In this document: piece by piece, positions 55,175-63,816 of the stretch
Numbering within the stretch: position 1 is the first letter of the stretch
Layout of the letters: each line of letters opens with the position of its first letter
Origin: Natrinema sp. SYSU A 869
GTDB taxonomy: Archaea; Halobacteriota; Halobacteria; Halobacteriales; Natrialbaceae
Length of the DNA: 64,000 nucleotides
Assembly (NCBI RefSeq): GCF_019879105.1
Contig: NZ_CP082248.1
Location: 372,001-436,000, forward strand
Reading direction: 5' to 3'
Program-made: the position numbers and the translations under genes
Notes under the pieces: model-generated
The model's database searches: none
Seen by the model: the letters and a program-made list of their open reading frames with translations, nothing else
What the model was told of the DNA's origin: nothing

Positions 55175-55435
55175 AGTGACTGTCGGAAGCGTGTCCACGA
55201 TCGGCTCTCGTCTCGGAACCCCTGAACGGAGACGCAAAATCCATCACTCGACCGGGAGTACCGTGGTTCGAGCACGGTGACGGACGTGGGACAGTAAATC
55301 GATCCGTTCGTGTGCCCCCATTGATCCGTGCGGTTCATCTATAGCTATCAAACCGAACTCCGACCCGTGGCACGTTCCTTTACAGACATACTGTTGTATA
55401 ATCCATCGGTATATCCGCAGTCGGACGGAAATCGT

Positions 55436-55452
55436 GTTTGAGCGTCGCAAAC
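55436..55452. promoter_or_regulatory. GTTTG-N7-CAAAC operator, site 7
   Basis: GTTTGAGCGTCGCAAAC, 96 bp before the ATG of the PEP synthase relic. Suggests the lost PEP synthase belonged to the same regulon. Confidence 0.6.
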
Positions 55453-55547
55453 GGGTTCCAGCCCTTCGCGTCACTCGATCGACCCGTGTTCGGAGCGTCA
55501 GTACGAAAGCCGAAAACCGTGATAGAGTAGTCGTTTGGTCCGTCTAG

Positions 55548-56055
55548 ATGGCTGTACTCTGGTTAGACGAGATCAGCGGTGATGACCTCGAGACGGTCGG
55601 CGGGAAAGGTGCCTCCTTGGGTGAGTTGACGGGCGCGGGCTGCCCGTCCCACCGGGATTCGTCGTAACCGCCGGGACCTATTGATCGTTTCTCGAAGAAG
55701 CAGAGATTGACGAGGAACTGTTCACGGCCGTCGACATCGACGTCGACGACTCGGCCGCGCTGGCCGATGCGGCCGACCGCGCACAGGAACTCATTCTCGA
55801 GACCCCGTTCCCCGACGAGTTGCGCGAGGAGATCCTCGAGGGCTACGTGAGGTCGGCGACGGCGAGGCGTTCGTCACGGTTCGGTCGTCGGCGACGGCCG
55901 AGGACCTGCCCGACGCCTCGTTTGCGGGCCAACAGGAGACCTTCCCCAACATCACTGAAGAAGATCTGCTGAACCGCGTTCGAGAGTGTTGGGCCTCGCT
56001 GTTTACCCAGCGAGCAATCTACTACCGTCAGGAGCAGGGGTTCGATCATAGCCGC
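55548..56055 (+). pseudogene. N-terminal relic of phosphoenolpyruvate synthase
   Basis: Reads MAVLWLDEISGDDLETVGGK and GASLGELTGAG, then after a one-base loss LPVPPGFVVTAGTY, a TGA in place of Arg, [20 protein letters not shown], and after another shift [50 protein letters not shown] and EQGFDHS. The [18 protein letters not shown] stretch is the PEP/pyruvate-binding signature of PpsA. It breaks off near 56055, about 170 aa of a normal 750-800, with three lesions on the way. The 3' part is gone. Confidence 0.75.
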
Positions 56056-56172
56056 GCCGGACGAGCGGCAGTTTCGGTACCCATCGTCTCGATCACCGCT
56101 CCCGCGCTCGAAGGAATCGACGGACGAATGTCACTCTCGATTTCGATCGCGTCCCGAAACGTTCGGAACGGA

Positions 56173-57633
56173 TCAGTCGTCTACGTACTCGACGTGGTCA
56201 GACTGATCAGCCTGCTCACTGAGCGCCAGATCTTCGTCGGCGACGCCGGTCTCGCGAAGGTCGGCCTCGATCGCCTCGAGTGTCCGACCTTTCGTCTCCG
56301 GAACCAACGCGTAAACGAAGACGAGTCCGGCCGCCGTGATACCCGCGAACGCCCCGAACGCGACAGTAGGGCCGATCTCGAACAACGATGGGAAAAACTG
56401 TGCGACGAGGAAGTTAGCGAACCAGAGGACCAGCGTCGTGACGCCCATCGCGGCCCCGCGGACGTTGAGCGGGAAGATTTCGGAGATAACCAGCCAGACC
56501 ACCGATCCGAGGCTAACCGCGTGGAAGGCGACAAACAGCATGAGGCTCGCGATCGTGACGGGGCCGATGACTCCTCCCATCCCGGGGAGAACGTACGCCG
56601 CGGCGAGGACGGTCAATGAGGCGAACATCCCGACGAGGCCGACGAGCAACAGCGGTCGACGGCCGACCCGGTCGACCAGGAAAACCGCGGCGATCGTCAG
56701 CAAGACGTTGATCGACCCGATCCCGATCGTCCCGAAGAGGGAGGCGATATCGCTGTAGCCGGACGACTCCAGTATCGTCGGCGCGTAGTAGACCACCGCG
56801 TTGATTCCTGTTATCTGCTGCAAGACCGCGAGACCGAGGCCGACGATCAGGACCGGTCGGAGCCACGGTTGCAGGAGGTCGCGAAAGCCGCCTTCGTCGC
56901 GTTTCGACATGCGCAGTATGTCCTCCATCTCCGCGTCAATGTTCGCCCCGTTCCTGACGCGACTCAGAATGGAGCGCGCCTGCTGCTCTTGTCCCTGTTC
57001 GACGAGCCATCGGGGACTCTCGGGCATGAAGAAGATACCGGCGAACAGGACCACAGCGGGGGCCATGCCGAGTCCGAGCATGATTCGCCACGAGAGCCCG
57101 GCACCGATGGCCAGACTCGCGACGATCTGATTCGTGATGTACGAGACGAGGATACCGCCCGTGATAGCCACGTTGTTGAGCGTCACGAGCGACCCCCGGA
57201 TCTTCGCCGGTGCGATCTCCGAAATGTACAGCGGACCAACCACGGAAGCGAAGCCGATCCCGACTCCATCGAGGAGTCGGCCGACGATCAGAATCTCGAC
57301 CGTGGGCGCGACCGCCATGATGAACGAGCCGACGAAGAAGAGGACGGCTCCGAGCAGGATGAGTCGTCGCCGTCCGAGGCGGTCCGCAAGGCGACCGCCG
57401 AAGGCTGCTCCAACGATCGCACCGACCATCGCGCCGCTGACGACCGTTCCCTGGAGGAACGCGTTCGCCTCGAGTTGCGGGAACGTTTCGGACATGTAGA
57501 GTAATGCCCCAGAGACCACGCCGGTATCGAACCCGAAGAGCAGCCCGTTCAGCGCGGCGAGGGCGGACAATATAATAACGAAGAGACCGATATCCTCGTC
57601 CTCGGTCGGCAAGAGTCGCTGAATCGGATTCAT
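56173..57633 (-). CDS. MFS sugar porter
   Basis: 486 aa from the ATG at 57633 ([20 protein letters not shown]); the frame back to 57675 adds a poor leader. Twelve spans with the sugar-porter signatures [78 protein letters not shown] and [15 protein letters not shown]. Imports a hexose, pentose or inositol with protons or Na+; myo-inositol/H+ symporters belong to this family, so it could feed the same pathway as the ABC importer. It reads toward the PEP synthase relic. Confidence 0.94.
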   Translation of the reverse strand: MNPIQRLLPTEDEDIGLFVIILSALAALNGLLFGFDTGVVSGALLYMSETFPQLEANAFLQGTVVSGAMVGAIVGAAFGGRLADRLGRRRLILLGAVLFFVGSFIMAVAPTVEILIVGRLLDGVGIGFASVVGPLYISEIAPAKIRGSLVTLNNVAITGGILVSYITNQIVASLAIGAGLSWRIMLGLGMAPAVVLFAGIFFMPESPRWLVEQGQEQQARSILSRVRNGANIDAEMEDILRMSKRDEGGFRDLLQPWLRPVLIVGLGLAVLQQITGINAVVYYAPTILESSGYSDIASLFGTIGIGSINVLLTIAAVFLVDRVGRRPLLLVGLVGMFASLTVLAAAYVLPGMGGVIGPVTIASLMLFVAFHAVSLGSVVWLVISEIFPLNVRGAAMGVTTLVLWFANFLVAQFFPSLFEIGPTVAFGAFAGITAAGLVFVYALVPETKGRTLEAIEADLRETGVADEDLALSEQADQSDHVEYVDD

Positions 57634-57855
57634 TTGATAAGACGATTGCGGCCGAGGACAGTTACCCTGAGACAAAGTCTCGTAGACACGGTACTACCGA
57701 ATACCATGGTCATCGATCCCATAATAGCGGATCATGTGGATCTACCAAATAAACTCTTTGATACCTCCTACCCGTTTCTCTCGAGGGGAAACGAGATTAA
57801 TCGGCTAAACAGACCGAAGAACGGCGAGTAGAGTCGCTTCCAGTTCGGGGCCGGA

Positions 57856-58353
57856 TTATCGACGCTCCTGCTCGCGAATGAACGTGACCGGACAGGGGGC
57901 GTTCAACAGCACCTTCTGTACCCTGCTTCCGAAGAGCGCCTTTCCGGTCGGAGATCGACTCTGACCACCGATAACGACACGATCGGTATTGCTTTCCGCT
58001 GCAATGTTTACGATACTGTCTCCCTTCGTGCCGGTAGCGGCGCGGACCTCGTAGTCGATCGATGCCTCCTCGAGTCGATCAGCAATCGCTTCGACGACGG
58101 TCATCTGCGACGCTAACTCGTCAGGACCAATATATTCATCCGGATTCTTGGAGATGTTCTGGATGGTTTCTTTGTGTGAATCCGAGTCGAACATATAGAC
58201 GACGGTAACCGCGGCGTCCACTGGCAAGGCGATCTCTTTGATGACGTCAACGAGGTCGTCGACACGGTTTTCATCGCTTCCGCTGACGGCGAGGAGGATG
58301 GTTTTGAGTCCGGATATGTCTGAGTTACCACCGTCTGCTGAGTCCGCGTTCAT
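57856..58353 (-). CDS. Universal stress protein (UspA) family
   Basis: 165 aa. An N-terminal Ser/Asp-rich stretch (MNADSADGGNSDISG) precedes TILLAVSGSDENRVDDLVDV. The C-terminal signature VVIGGQSRSPTGKALFGSRV is followed by LLNAPCPVTFIREQERR. Lies 222 bp from the MFS sugar porter start on the same strand and has its own TATA box. Third UspA gene of the window found beside a transporter. Confidence 0.92.
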   Translation of the reverse strand: MNADSADGGNSDISGLKTILLAVSGSDENRVDDLVDVIKEIALPVDAAVTVVYMFDSDSHKETIQNISKNPDEYIGPDELASQMTVVEAIADRLEEASIDYEVRAATGTKGDSIVNIAAESNTDRVVIGGQSRSPTGKALFGSRVQKVLLNAPCPVTFIREQERR

Positions 58354-58378
58354 CTTGGTGTATCTCTAATCATTGGAA

Positions 58379-58390
58379 CATAAATAAGTA
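58379..58390 (-). promoter_or_regulatory. TATA box of the UspA gene
   Basis: On the minus strand TACTTATTTATG, ending 25 nt before the ATG at 58353. Confidence 0.5.
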
Positions 58391-58457
58391 ACTGTGTCTC
58401 TGATCATCTTGGCGTAATTTATATGAGAAATAGACGGAGGACAAGTATCTGTGTTGT

Positions 58458-59528
58458 CTACCGATCAAACGAGACGACCGATTTCAGCGTCTCAGGCGAG
58501 TCGGCGAATGCCGCCTCAATCTCGTCAAGTCCATAGATACCGGTTACGAGTTCATCCAGGACTGATTCCGATACCGTGCCGAGCCACTCTGCAGCGGCCT
58601 CGAAATGTGGCCTGCGTGCATTGACAACACCGAGCAGTGCCTTGTTGCTGACGACGAGTTCCGAATGGAACTCACCGCAGTCAACATCAAACGAGGCCGA
58701 TTCGTCCGGGATTCCCTGAACGGTCGCGACACCGTTCGGTGCCAGCGCGTGAACCGCATCGACAGCGTGTTCGGGGTAGCCAGTGGTCTCGAAAACGTAA
58801 TCGGCCGGAATGTGTTCATCGGCGAAGTCAGCGACGGGTACCTCTCGTGAATCGACGTACGTGCCACCGATGGCTTCGATGAAGTCGATCGTCGAGTCCG
58901 GACGATCACGTCGCCCGAGACAGTACGTCTGTGCGAATTCGGTACCCGTCTCAAGACGAGCGAGCGCAAGCAGGCCGAGGTTACCGTTCCCGAGCACGAA
59001 GGCGGTCTCGGGTCGCCAGTCGAACGCCGACCGCGCCGCAATCGCTTGGTCGAGCGATTTCTCGAGAATACTCGCCGGTTCGACGAAGAACCCGTACTCG
59101 GCACGGGATTCGGGGACGGAGACGAGATACGCCGGATCACTCGTGAAATATTCTGCCATGTAGCCGTGCATTCCCGTGATTCCGCGCTCGTGAAACATCC
59201 CCGGCGGCGCCATGTCGAGTTCGCCGTTTTCGGCGAACCGAGACCCACGATCGACTGGACGGCGCACCAGAGGAACGACGACATCCCCTTCATCCAGTTC
59301 GGTTCCGTTGGCGTCTTCGACGACGCCGACCGCTTCGTGACCGATCACGAGATAGTCGTCGCCAGCTGGAACGTCGCCGCCGATCTCACCGGCTGCGATT
59401 CGCCTGTCTGACCCGTCGATTCCGACGGCGATCGTTCGGATCAGTACCTCTCCGTCATCGGGAGATGGGGTCTCTCTCTGGATGACGCGCAGTTCCGACT
59501 CATCCGGAAAGAATGCGATAGCGTCCAT
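58458..59528 (-). CDS. Glucose 1-dehydrogenase-like medium-chain dehydrogenase
   Basis: 356 aa, closely patterned on haloarchaeal/Thermoplasma glucose dehydrogenase: VLIRTIAVGIDGSDRRIAAG (Asp-Gly-Ser instead of Cys-Gly-Ser, normal for this subfamily), YLVIGHEAVGVVEDANGTEL, VVPLVRRPVD, PPGMFHERGITGMHGYMAEY, FVEPASILEKSLDQAIAARS, FVLGNGNLGLLALARLETGT and YCLGRRDRPDSTIDFIEAIG. It oxidises glucose or another aldose to the lactone with NAD(P), the entry to the semi-phosphorylative Entner-Doudoroff path. Preceded by a clear TATA box. No structural-zinc Cys lobe is visible. Confidence 0.9.
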   Translation of the reverse strand: MDAIAFFPDESELRVIQRETPSPDDGEVLIRTIAVGIDGSDRRIAAGEIGGDVPAGDDYLVIGHEAVGVVEDANGTELDEGDVVVPLVRRPVDRGSRFAENGELDMAPPGMFHERGITGMHGYMAEYFTSDPAYLVSVPESRAEYGFFVEPASILEKSLDQAIAARSAFDWRPETAFVLGNGNLGLLALARLETGTEFAQTYCLGRRDRPDSTIDFIEAIGGTYVDSREVPVADFADEHIPADYVFETTGYPEHAVDAVHALAPNGVATVQGIPDESASFDVDCGEFHSELVVSNKALLGVVNARRPHFEAAAEWLGTVSESVLDELVTGIYGLDEIEAAFADSPETLKSVVSFDR

Positions 59529-59550
59529 TTCTCACCAATTGTTCTCGCAT

Positions 59551-59562
59551 GATATATATAGG
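59551..59562 (-). promoter_or_regulatory. TATA box of the glucose dehydrogenase-like gene
   Basis: CCTATATATATC on the minus strand, 22 nt before the ATG at 59528. The IS6-like element ends only 7 bp further upstream, so its insertion may have replaced any upstream activator site. Confidence 0.55.
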
Positions 59563-59569
59563 TTTCCCA

Positions 59570-60420
59570 GGCACTGTCTAGTTGAGCCAGTTTGAGAAAT
59601 GAACAGGTTGTTGAGTGAATTGGCTAAAACGCTCGCAGACCTGCTCAGCGAGAGCTATGCGGCGAATTTAGAAGAATTTTGGGAGAACGAGCGGACGGCA
59701 ACGCCCGTGAAGGCGTTCGCCGTCCGTCTCCATCAGGCCAGTTGTTCGCTTCGAGAGACAACAACGATTCTCGCTAAATTAGGGATTGAACGGTCTCATG
59801 GAGCGGTCTGGGGTTGGGTACATCGGCTGGCTGATAGCGGATGCGACCCGCGGACGTCCACGAGAACAAAGCTCTCGTGCGGCCTCTTGGAGCACGTTGC
59901 GCTCTAATGGTCGGCGAATCTTCGATTCGCCTCGACAGCAGAACGCAAAGCGTTCTGAGGACGGCGACACCGTCGCGGGTCGCTGTTGACGAAACCACTG
60001 TCAAAATCAACGGCGAGTAGCCTTGTGTGTATATCGCAATATATACTGAATCAAAGTTGATTCTCGACGTCGCGTTATTTGGTCGGCACGGCACTGATCC
60101 GGCGGCTGCATTTCTCCAGAAACTCCGTGAGAAACACGATCTCTCCGAGGCTGAGTTTCTTGTTGATCAATTCGGCTATCGGACTGCCCTCTCCCGAGTC
60201 GGACTGAGCGGTCGGGTCAACTATACTGACCGAAACCTTATCGAAACATGGTTTATACTCTCAAGATATGCGTTGACCGCTTCCATAACTCGTGGGTAGA
60301 TAGTCGGGCGAGTGTTCGCAAGTATCTTGAATAGTTCGTGCATCACTACAACTATCAAAGACCGCATCACGCTCTCGACGGAAAAGCGTCAGTCGAGGAG
60401 GTTCAGAACTAGACAGTGCC
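59570..60420 (+). mobile_element. IS6-like insertion sequence with dead transposase
   Basis: 851 bp with perfect 12-bp terminal repeats GGCACTGTCTAG (59570-59581) and CTAGACAGTGCC (60409-60420). No target duplication is visible (GTTTCCCA on the left, GTATAGAT on the right). The ends match those of the intact element at 27952-28692, so this copy could still be moved by that transposase. Confidence 0.8.
59599..60413 (+). pseudogene. Degenerate IS6-like transposase gene
   Basis: Starts MNRLLSELAKTLADLLSESY, continues KAFAVRLHQASCSLRETTTI and AKLGIERSHGAVWGWVHRLA in frame. After a shift near 59840-59990 (an extra stretch of repetitive Arg/Ser sequence) it resumes KLILDVALFGRHGTDPAAAF, HDLSEAEFLVDQFGYRTALS, GRVNYTDRNLIETW and, in another frame, YNYQRPHHALDGKASVEEVQN-stop. 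Catalytic Asp and Glu survive in pieces but the frame is broken at least twice. Confidence 0.72.
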
Positions 60421-60939
60421 GTATAGATAGAACAATAACATATTTTAAATATTCTCTATATAGGAACTGTCTAGTTGAGCGCTACTAGCGTATATCGGCG
60501 CTTCAGTGGCTGTCGGGGCACCTTTGATGCGCAATGAGAGACATACTTATCGTGAAAAGTATACTGAAGAAGCCGAATCTTCGCCGCTCATCGATCTAGT
60601 TCCACTTATATCAGGGAATATATAGTATCTTCACAGGTTTCAGCAGACGTTTACCATCACTACGTCTTGCGGTTTTCCTTATCTAGACAGGGCTATCTAT
60701 ACGTATATATGATGAATAACATGGGACCGGTGCGTAGCCGATGGACGGAGAGAGCGGTGTGTGACTGCTCTCGAGTAATCCACGTTTCGTCGCGGCGATA
60801 CCGCTTCAACGAACGGAAACCAGCCACACTCTGTTATCGGTGTGGCGGTACTCGAGATATCCGGCATGTACCCGCCGAAACGACGAGCGGCAGGAAGCAA
60901 GCGCAACTCGCCACAAATTCTGAGCGAACGAGGGTTCGA
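60421..60939. other. Intergenic region with a solo IS6-like end
   Basis: About 520 bp. GGAACTGTCTAGTTGAGC at 60463-60480 matches the left end of the neighbouring IS element (GGCACTGTCTAGTTGAGC) with one change, but element sequence does not continue, so it is a solo end or scar. The rest (60481-60939) shows no recognised gene. Confidence 0.45.
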
Positions 60940-61725
60940 TTACGTCACCGCTCTCCTCACGCGTTCGACGACCTCGTCGTGGGCGTTCCCGTTCGACGCG
61001 ACGACCCCTTCACAACCCGGTTTCCAGGGATTCCCCTCGATGTCGGTTACCGACCCGCCGGCTTGTTCGACCAGCGCGATGCCGGCGATGGTGTCCCACG
61101 GGTTCGGGTCCGGTTGCAGGGACACGGCCGCATCGAGCGCGCTGGAAGCGACCATGCCGAGTGTCACTTGCGCGCAGCCGAACCGACGCAGGTCGCCGAA
61201 CTGGCGTATCAGCTCCCGGAGGAGGTCGCCGAACTGTTGGTCGCGTTCGGGACCGTACCGAAGGATCGGTGCGACGGTAAACCGCTCGAGATCCGTTCGG
61301 GGACTAACGGCGATCGGTTCGTCGTTCAGGGTTACGCCGTCGGCATCCGCTACGAACGTATCGCCGAGCGCCGGGGCAACGGTCACTGCTGCGACGGTCT
61401 CGTGGTCGCGGACGGCGGCGACAGTCGTCGTCCACAGCCGTGTCCCGCGGACGAAATTCGTCGTTCCATCGATCGGATCGATCACCCATGCGTTGCCGTC
61501 CTCGGGAACGGACTTCAACTCGTCATCTTCCTCGCCGACGATAGTCGCGTTCGGATACGCGTCGCGAATAATTTCGATGACGCGGTGTTGCGTCTCGGTA
61601 TCCGCTCTGGTGACGAAGTCCATCTTCGAGTCTTTGATTTCTACGTCCAAGTCGGTGCGGAAGTGGCCGTGCGCGATCTCGGCCCCTTCGACCGCCGCTT
61701 CGTACGCTGTGTCAGGTCGTGTCAT
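60940..61725 (-). CDS. Inositol monophosphatase (SuhB/FBPase-IV) family phosphatase
   Basis: 261 aa from the ATG at 61725 (MTRPDTAYEAAVEGAEIAHG); the longer frame to 61827 overlaps the ABC ATPase and is not used. Mg2+-dependent sugar/inositol phosphatase fold: KMDFVTRADTETQHRVIEII, VGEEDDE (metal Glu), WVIDPIDGTTNFVRG (the DPIDGTTNF signature) and NPWDTIAGIALVEQAGGSVT (the WD.A motif). Family members hydrolyse inositol phosphates, fructose-1,6-bisphosphate or related sugar phosphates. It lies 65 bp behind the ABC ATPase on the same strand, so it is the last gene of a transporter operon, which is unusual. Confidence 0.92.
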   Translation of the reverse strand: MTRPDTAYEAAVEGAEIAHGHFRTDLDVEIKDSKMDFVTRADTETQHRVIEIIRDAYPNATIVGEEDDELKSVPEDGNAWVIDPIDGTTNFVRGTRLWTTTVAAVRDHETVAAVTVAPALGDTFVADADGVTLNDEPIAVSPRTDLERFTVAPILRYGPERDQQFGDLLRELIRQFGDLRRFGCAQVTLGMVASSALDAAVSLQPDPNPWDTIAGIALVEQAGGSVTDIEGNPWKPGCEGVVASNGNAHDEVVERVRRAVT

Positions 61726-61790
61726 TGTGATCTGTAGTGTTCGTGACTGGTGCGAGTAAACTGTGGCGAAATCCCCGAGAAAGGGAGCGA

Positions 61791-62986
61791 TCAGACGATT
61801 CGTGTTCCGTCCTCCTCGAACAGCCACGACTCCTCGGTCTGAAAGTCGACGTAAACCCGCTCAGTCTCCCTCGAGATCTCGCCTTGCGGCGTGACCGCCG
61901 ACAGATCGGTGCCGTCCGCAGACAGGTGGACGGCGTCCCGGTCACCGAGGGGTTCGACGACGTCGAGGTCGGCGACGAACGCCCCTCGGTCGAGTTCGAG
62001 ATCCAGATACTCCGGTCGAATCCCGTAGACCACCGTCTCACCGACGTACTGCTCGAGGTGATCGGCCTGCGTCTCCGTGGCCGGGATCGCGGCGAAGTCG
62101 GACACGAGTTCGAACCCGTCGTCCGTCCGCTCGACGGTGCACTCGATGAGATTGGGAGACGGCGATCCGATGAAGCCCGCGACGAACTTATTATTCGGCT
62201 CGTTGTAGATCTCGTATGGTGTGCCGATCTGCTGGACGTACCCCTCGTTCATCACGACGATCTTGTCTCCGAGCGTCATCGCCTCCTCTTGATCGTGCGT
62301 CACGAAGATCATCGCCGTGTTCAGCTCTCGTTGGATCTTCTTGACCTCGACGCGCATGTGGTCGCGGAGATTCGCGTCGAGCGCCGAGAACGGCTCGTCG
62401 AGCAGGAACCCCGCGGCTCCATTACCATCGCGCGACCGAGCGAGACACGTTGCTGTTGGCCGCCCGAGAGCGCCGACGGTTTCCGATCGAGGGTCTCGGA
62501 GAGGCCGAGCGTTTCCGCGACCTCCTCGACGCGGCGCGTCTTCTCCTCGCTCGAGAGGGCGGTGTTCATGTCTAATCCGAATCGAATGTTCTTCCGGACG
62601 CTCATGTGCGGGAACAACGCGATGCTCTGGAAGACGAACGCGAGGTTCCTGTCTTTGGATTTCAATCCGGTGATGTCTTCGCCATCGACGGTGATGTCGC
62701 CTCGATCCGGCTCCTCCAACCCTGCGATACACCGAAGCGTCGTCGTCTTCCCGCAGCCGGACGGGCCGACGAGCACGACGAACTCGCCCTCGTCGATCTC
62801 GATGTTCACGTCGTCACAGGCGACGACCGAACCATCGTTAAACGTCTTTCGGACGCCGTCGAGTCGAATTCGGTTGCCCGAGACGCTCGCGCCGACGGAG
62901 GTCTGGTTACTGTGCGATTCTGCCGATCGTTCCGTTCGGGTATCCGAACTGGTGTCTTCCGTCTGTTTCATGGGTTCTCGACTCAT
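61791..62986 (-). pseudogene. Sugar ABC transporter ATP-binding protein (MalK/UgpC type), single frameshift
   Basis: N-terminal frame (62986 to about 62415): ASVSGNRIRLDGVRKTFNDG, Walker [11 protein letters not shown]-loop [20 protein letters not shown] and signature [15 protein letters not shown]. The C-terminal frame resumes with [20 protein letters not shown] (Walker B), [14 protein letters not shown] and the TOBE part [20 protein letters not shown], ending [11 protein letters not shown]. The break is in GAGCCGCGGGGTTCCTGC (about 62410), where one base is lost just before Walker B. Restoring it gives about 398 aa. The start overlaps the permease stop by four bases. Mutation or assembly indel cannot be separated here. 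Confidence 0.88.
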
Positions 62987-63816
62987 ACGTTGAACGCACT
63001 CTCCAGGTAGTTGCGCGCGACGAGGTAGATAATCGTCGGTGGGGTGCCGATGATGAGCGTTTCGGCCATCAGTTTCCCCCAGTAGACTCGTTCACCTGAC
63101 CCGCCACCGATGGTGCCGTACAGGACCGGCACGGCCGGAACCGGCCCCGTGCCGGTGGTCAGGAGGTTGGCGAAGAGGAAGTCGTTCCATCCCGTGAGAA
63201 ACGCGAGGAATCCGACGGCGACGATGCCGGGGGCCGCCAGCGGGAGGATGACTCGAACGAACGCCGTGAACTGCGTACAGCCGTACACCTGTGCGGCCTC
63301 CTCGATGTCAGTCGGGAGATTTTCGAAGAAGTCCCGAAGGATCCAGATGGAAAACGGGGTGACGAACACTTGGTACGCCAGAATCATCCCGAAGATGGTG
63401 TTATAAATCCCGAGCGCGGTCCACAGGTCCATGATCGGGATGACCAGAAGGATGTACGGGAACATCATCGCCGAGATGATCGCGTAGAAGCCGGTCGTTT
63501 TCCCGTAGAACTCCTTCCGGGCGAACGCGTAGGCACCCGGGATCGTGATGGCGAGCGCCAGCAACGCGGTGCCCGCACCGATCAGGAAGCTGTTGACGAG
63601 ATTGCCCCGCAGGTCCTCGAACCCGCTCGTCCACGCCTCCAGCGTCGGCTCGTACGGAACGAGGTGCGGATCGGTAAAGAACTCGCTCGGCGGCATGAAC
63701 GACACCGAGAGGATGAACAGGAGCGGAACGAGGTTCGCGAGCACGAGAAACGCGACGACGCCGTACGCGGTCGCTTTCAGCGTCACACTGGTCGCGTCGT
63801 AGCCGGTCGCACTCAT
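62983..63816 (-). CDS. Carbohydrate ABC transporter permease (MalG type)
   Basis: 277 aa, six spans. It has LSVSFMPPSEFFTDPHLVPY, the EAA loop EAAQVYGCTQFTAFVRVILP followed by APGIVAVGFLAFLTGWNDFL, and a C-terminus NYLESAFNV. The ATG overlaps the stop of the upstream MalF-type gene (ATGA), and its own stop overlaps the ATPase start, so the three subunits are translationally coupled. Confidence 0.94.
   Translation of the reverse strand: MSATGYDATSVTLKATAYGVVAFLVLANLVPLLFILSVSFMPPSEFFTDPHLVPYEPTLEAWTSGFEDLRGNLVNSFLIGAGTALLALAITIPGAYAFARKEFYGKTTGFYAIISAMMFPYILLVIPIMDLWTALGIYNTIFGMILAYQVFVTPFSIWILRDFFENLPTDIEEAAQVYGCTQFTAFVRVILPLAAPGIVAVGFLAFLTGWNDFLFANLLTTGTGPVPAVPVLYGTIGGGSGERVYWGKLMAETLIIGTPPTIIYLVARNYLESAFNV

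Larger units (their letters stand above)
54558..55547. other. Long intergenic region rich in regulatory sites
   Basis: About 990 bp holding operator sites 6 and 7, one near-match and repeat copy B. No protein recognised in any frame. Together with the decayed PEP synthase downstream it may be the remains of a larger regulated unit. Confidence 0.4.
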
